Assembly (NCBI RefSeq): GCF_003002955.1
Contig: NZ_PVTJ01000005.1
Span: 372,001 to 436,000 of the forward strand
Reading direction: 5' to 3'
Length of the DNA: 64,000 bases
Source of the DNA: Glycomyces artemisiae
Lineage (GTDB): Bacteria > Actinomycetota > Actinomycetes > Mycobacteriales > Micromonosporaceae
A model generated the notes under the pieces. That model had not been told where the DNA came from. It searched no databases and worked only from the letters and a program-made list of their open reading frames with translations. Shown here one piece after another: positions 61,662 through 64,000 of this stretch; positions within the stretch are counted from its first letter, which is position 1; each line of letters opens with the position of its first letter. The translations under genes were made by a program, and so were the position numbers.

Positions 61662-62975
61662 CTATTCGTTGGCGATGGCGACGACCGCGTCGGCCGCGGC
61701 CTGCGCGTCCTTGTCGCCCAGCCAGACCTGATTGAACTCGTCGAGCGCGGCGGTGGAGAACGCGGCGTCGTCGAGCGAGAGCGGGTACCCGGTGGTGGTG
61801 CCCTCGGCGGCGGTCTGGAAGCCGGAGACGTCGACGCCCTGCCCGGCCCAGTAGTCGGCGAACCGGCCGTTGAGGTCGGCGACCCCGGGCCAGACGGACC
61901 CCAGGTCGGCGGCGATGGCCTGGGCCTGTTCGGAACCGAGGAACTTCACGAACTCCCAGGCCTCGTCGGGGTGCTCGGTCCCGGCGTAGACCGCGTTGGA
62001 CAGGCCGTTGATGACGGTGCCGGAGCCGGCGGGGCCGGAGGGGTTGTCGGCGACCGCCCAGGTGCCCGGTTCGAGGCCGTCGCGGTAGACGCCGAGGGTC
62101 CAGGAGCCGTCGAGGGCCGTCGCGGCCGCGCCCGCGGTGACCTGCTCGGAGGCGAGGCTTCCGTTGGGCTGGTTGGTGACCTCCGCCGGGACGGCGACCC
62201 CCCAGCGGTTGTAGAGGTCGGCGGTGAACTCGATGGCCTCGACGCATTCGGGCGCGTCGATGGCGTAGTCGCCCCACGGCTCGGTCTGGAGGTCGCAGCC
62301 GTTCTGGACGGCGTAGTTCCACCAGTCGGTCTGGCCGGTGGAGGAGGCCATCGCGGTGCCGTACTGGACCACGTTCCCGGGGTCGAAGTCGGGCGAGAGG
62401 GCGTTGTCGCCGTCCGCGTCGACGGTGAGCTTCTGCAGGAACTCGACGTAGGTGCCGCCGTCGTCGGGGTTCCATTCGAGGCCGTCGAGTTCGGACGGGT
62501 CGATGCCGGCGGCTTCGAGCGCGTCGAGGCGGTAGACCATCGCGATGGAGTCCCAGTCCTTGGGGAGGCCGTACTGGTCGCCTTCGAACTGCCAGGAGGC
62601 GTAGAGGTCCTCGGGGTAGACCGAGGCGTCGAGGCCGTCCTCCTCGATGCGGTCGGTGAGCGGCAGCAGGACGCCCGAGGAGGCGTAGGCGGGGAAGCGG
62701 GAGACGTGGTTCCAGAACACGTCGGGCGCGGACTCGCCCGCGAACTGGCTGTCGAGGCCGGGCCAGTACTCGTCCCAGGGGGTCTGTTCGAGTTCGATCC
62801 GGATGTCGGGGTGGTCCTCGTTGAAGGCGTCGATCATCGCCTCCAGCGCGGGGCGCTGCGGGTCGTCCCAGAAGGCGTAGCGGAGGGTGACGGCGCCGTC
62901 GTCCCCGCCGCCGCAGGCGGCGAGGGCCAGCGGTGCGGCGAGGGCGAGCGCGGCCGCGGTGCGAAGCCGGGTCAT
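61662..62975 (-). CDS. Sugar ABC transporter substrate-binding lipoprotein (alpha-galactoside type)
   Basis: A 437-residue family 1 binding protein with lipobox LALAAC, a GGGDDG spacer and a binding fold from VTLRYAFWDDPQRPALEAMIDAF; aromatic residues likely to stack on sugar are frequent (WDEYWPG, DWWNYAV). The neighbouring GH36 enzyme suggests raffinose-family oligosaccharides as ligand. Confidence 0.9.
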   Translation of the reverse strand: MTRLRTAAALALAAPLALAACGGGDDGAVTLRYAFWDDPQRPALEAMIDAFNEDHPDIRIELEQTPWDEYWPGLDSQFAGESAPDVFWNHVSRFPAYASSGVLLPLTDRIEEDGLDASVYPEDLYASWQFEGDQYGLPKDWDSIAMVYRLDALEAAGIDPSELDGLEWNPDDGGTYVEFLQKLTVDADGDNALSPDFDPGNVVQYGTAMASSTGQTDWWNYAVQNGCDLQTEPWGDYAIDAPECVEAIEFTADLYNRWGVAVPAEVTNQPNGSLASEQVTAGAAATALDGSWTLGVYRDGLEPGTWAVADNPSGPAGSGTVINGLSNAVYAGTEHPDEAWEFVKFLGSEQAQAIAADLGSVWPGVADLNGRFADYWAGQGVDVSGFQTAAEGTTTGYPLSLDDAAFSTAALDEFNQVWLGDKDAQAAADAVVAIANE

Positions 62976-63000
62976 GCGGACGTCTCCTTTCGGGAGGGGT

Positions 63001-63816
63001 TCACTTCATGCCGCTCAAGGCGATCGAGCGGACGATGTGGCGCTGGAACGCCAGGAAGACGGCGACCAGCGGGAGGAGCGCCATCGCCGAGGCGGCGAGG
63101 ACGAGGTGGTACTGCTGGTTGAACTGGCCCTGCATCTGGGCGATGCCGCGGGTGATGACGCGGGTGGCCTCGGAGTGGGTGATGATGAGCGGCCAGAGCA
63201 GGTTGTTCCAGGTGTTGACGAAGGCGACGATCGCGAGCGTGCCGAGGACGGGCCGGGACATGGGCACGACGACGCGCCACAGGACCGTGCCGGTGCCGGC
63301 GCCGTCGATGCGGGCGGCCTGCTCGATCGATTCGGGGATGGTCTTGAAGTACTGGCGCAGCAGGAACACGCTGTAGGGCATGAGGAACCCGAACACGAAC
63401 GGCAGGATCAGCCCGACGTGGGTGTCGACGAGCCCGAGCTCGCGCACGATCACGAAGGTGGGCACGAGGGTCACGATCTGCGGCACCATCATCGTCCCGA
63501 TGTAGGCCCAGAACAGGGCGTCGCGGCCGGGGAAGCGCAGCCGGGCGAAGGCGTAGGCGGCGAGGGTGGCGACGACGAGCTGGCAGGCGGTCACGGCGAC
63601 GGCGACGAGAAGTGAGTTCGCGGCGAACAGCGCGAAGTCGTAGCGGCTCCAGACCTCGGCGAAGTTCGCGAGGACCGGGTTGCGCGGCGGCAGCCAGGGG
63701 TCGGAGGTGAGGATCTCCTGCCCGGACTTGAACGCGGCGCTCGCGGTGAGCAGGTAGGGGCCGACGGAGACGACGGCGCCCGCGGTCAGCACGGCGTAGA
63801 GGAGGATTCGCTTCAC
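63001..63816 (-). CDS. Sugar ABC transporter permease (MalG type)
   Basis: A 271-residue permease with six helices and EAA motif SIEQAARIDGAGTGTVLW (Glu replaced by Gln in the first position, otherwise normal). GTG 63816 has GGAGG seven bases upstream and starts 11 bases after the previous stop. Confidence 0.9.
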   Translation of the reverse strand: MKRILLYAVLTAGAVVSVGPYLLTASAAFKSGQEILTSDPWLPPRNPVLANFAEVWSRYDFALFAANSLLVAVAVTACQLVVATLAAYAFARLRFPGRDALFWAYIGTMMVPQIVTLVPTFVIVRELGLVDTHVGLILPFVFGFLMPYSVFLLRQYFKTIPESIEQAARIDGAGTGTVLWRVVVPMSRPVLGTLAIVAFVNTWNNLLWPLIITHSEATRVITRGIAQMQGQFNQQYHLVLAASAMALLPLVAVFLAFQRHIVRSIALSGMK

Positions 63817-63827
63817 GGTGGCGCCTC

Positions 63828-64000
63828 CTAACTGAAGTCGTAGACGGTGCGTTTGCGGAACAGGAGCACCTGGAGCAGGGTGATCGCGGCGATGACCGCG
63901 AACAGGACCACGGCGAGCATGGAGCCGTATCCGGCGCTGCGCTGGGTGAAGGACTCCAGGTAGATCTGGTAGTTCAGGGTGGCGGTGGATCCGGCGGGGC
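63828..64000 (-). CDS. Sugar ABC transporter permease (MalF type), C-terminal part only
   Basis: The frame open at the window edge reads PAGSTATLNYQIYLESF, then a last membrane helix (MLAVVLFAVIAAITLLQVLLF) and stop TAG. This is the typical end of a MalF-type permease (GGPxxST ... YxxxF). It completes the importer of the alpha-galactoside locus; the rest lies beyond the window. Confidence 0.85.
   Translation of the reverse strand, partial: PAGSTATLNYQIYLESFTQRSAGYGSMLAVVLFAVIAAITLLQVLLFRKRTVYDFS

Noticed and set aside
1..64000. CRISPR array, insertion sequence or phage integrase
   Set aside because: No regularly spaced repeats, transposase, recombinase or terminal inverted repeats were seen; border remnants near 40.2-41.0 kb are the only sign of rearrangement.

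Overview
The window is a very GC-rich chromosomal segment from an actinomycete. Signs are the strong G/C third-position bias, frequent GTG/TTG starts, TANNNT -10 boxes placed six or seven bases before the first codon (leaderless transcripts), a SARP regulator, XRE-STAND regulators and many lipobox sugar-binding proteins with LacI repressors. A genus such as Glycomyces would fit, but the sequence alone does not prove it.

Layout. 1-4.7 kb: a partial phosphotransferase, tRNA-Leu(GAG) with a textbook terminator, a secreted CE1-type esterase with a CBM2, a small secreted protein, an AA10 lytic polysaccharide monooxygenase, and a PadR/PspC pair. 4.8-11.1 kb: an XRE-STAND regulator, then a two-gene unit of a PRMT-fold methyltransferase lacking the double-Glu loop and an adenylation-carrier-sulfotransferase protein whose specificity code reads as glycine.

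11.1-26.4 kb: after a lone winged-helix gene, the most interesting part, a long minus-strand operon that I read as a ribosomal-peptide (RiPP) locus. In transcription order it holds a divergent QueA-like SAM enzyme, a PqqD-like recognition protein, a 41-residue precursor with a lasso-type YxxPxL leader and a CAC-containing tail, a nucleotide-sugar dehydrogenase homologue with Tyr at the catalytic Cys position, a GT4 glycosyltransferase, a PIG-L deacetylase, a TldD-type protease, an ABC exporter (ATPase plus two ABC-2 permeases) and an unknown protein. No lasso cyclase, lasso protease, radical SAM enzyme, YcaO or LanM is present. A SARP gene and a 4'-phosphopantetheinyl transferase gene diverge just upstream across three 11-bp-phased repeats, and a second XRE-STAND regulator closes the region. 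The transferase could charge the carrier domain of the sulfotransferase protein, so the two biosynthetic units may be linked.

26.4-39.5 kb: a PH-like membrane protein, a Stf-type sulfotransferase, then a plant-polysaccharide regulon: a SurA-like lipoprotein, a secreted beta-helix protein, a LacI repressor, and an operon of FAD oxidoreductase, sugar ABC importer and GH1 glycosidase. Two nearly identical 22-bp palindromes overlap the -10 boxes of both transcription units and are the likely LacI operators.

39.5-48.5 kb: a DHFR-fold protein, two gene remnants, and a probable conflict/defence cassette: a 1207-aa HTH-STAND ATPase diverging from a GT4 glycosyltransferase and an NB-ARC-TPR protein with an N-terminal amyloid (RHIM-like) motif. 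48.5-64 kb: an epoxide hydrolase, a LacI/sugar-ABC locus, a serine beta-lactamase-fold hydrolase, two small unknown families, a Tat-exported six-repeat propeller-like protein, and an alpha-galactoside locus (GH36, LacI, ABC importer) that runs off the right end.
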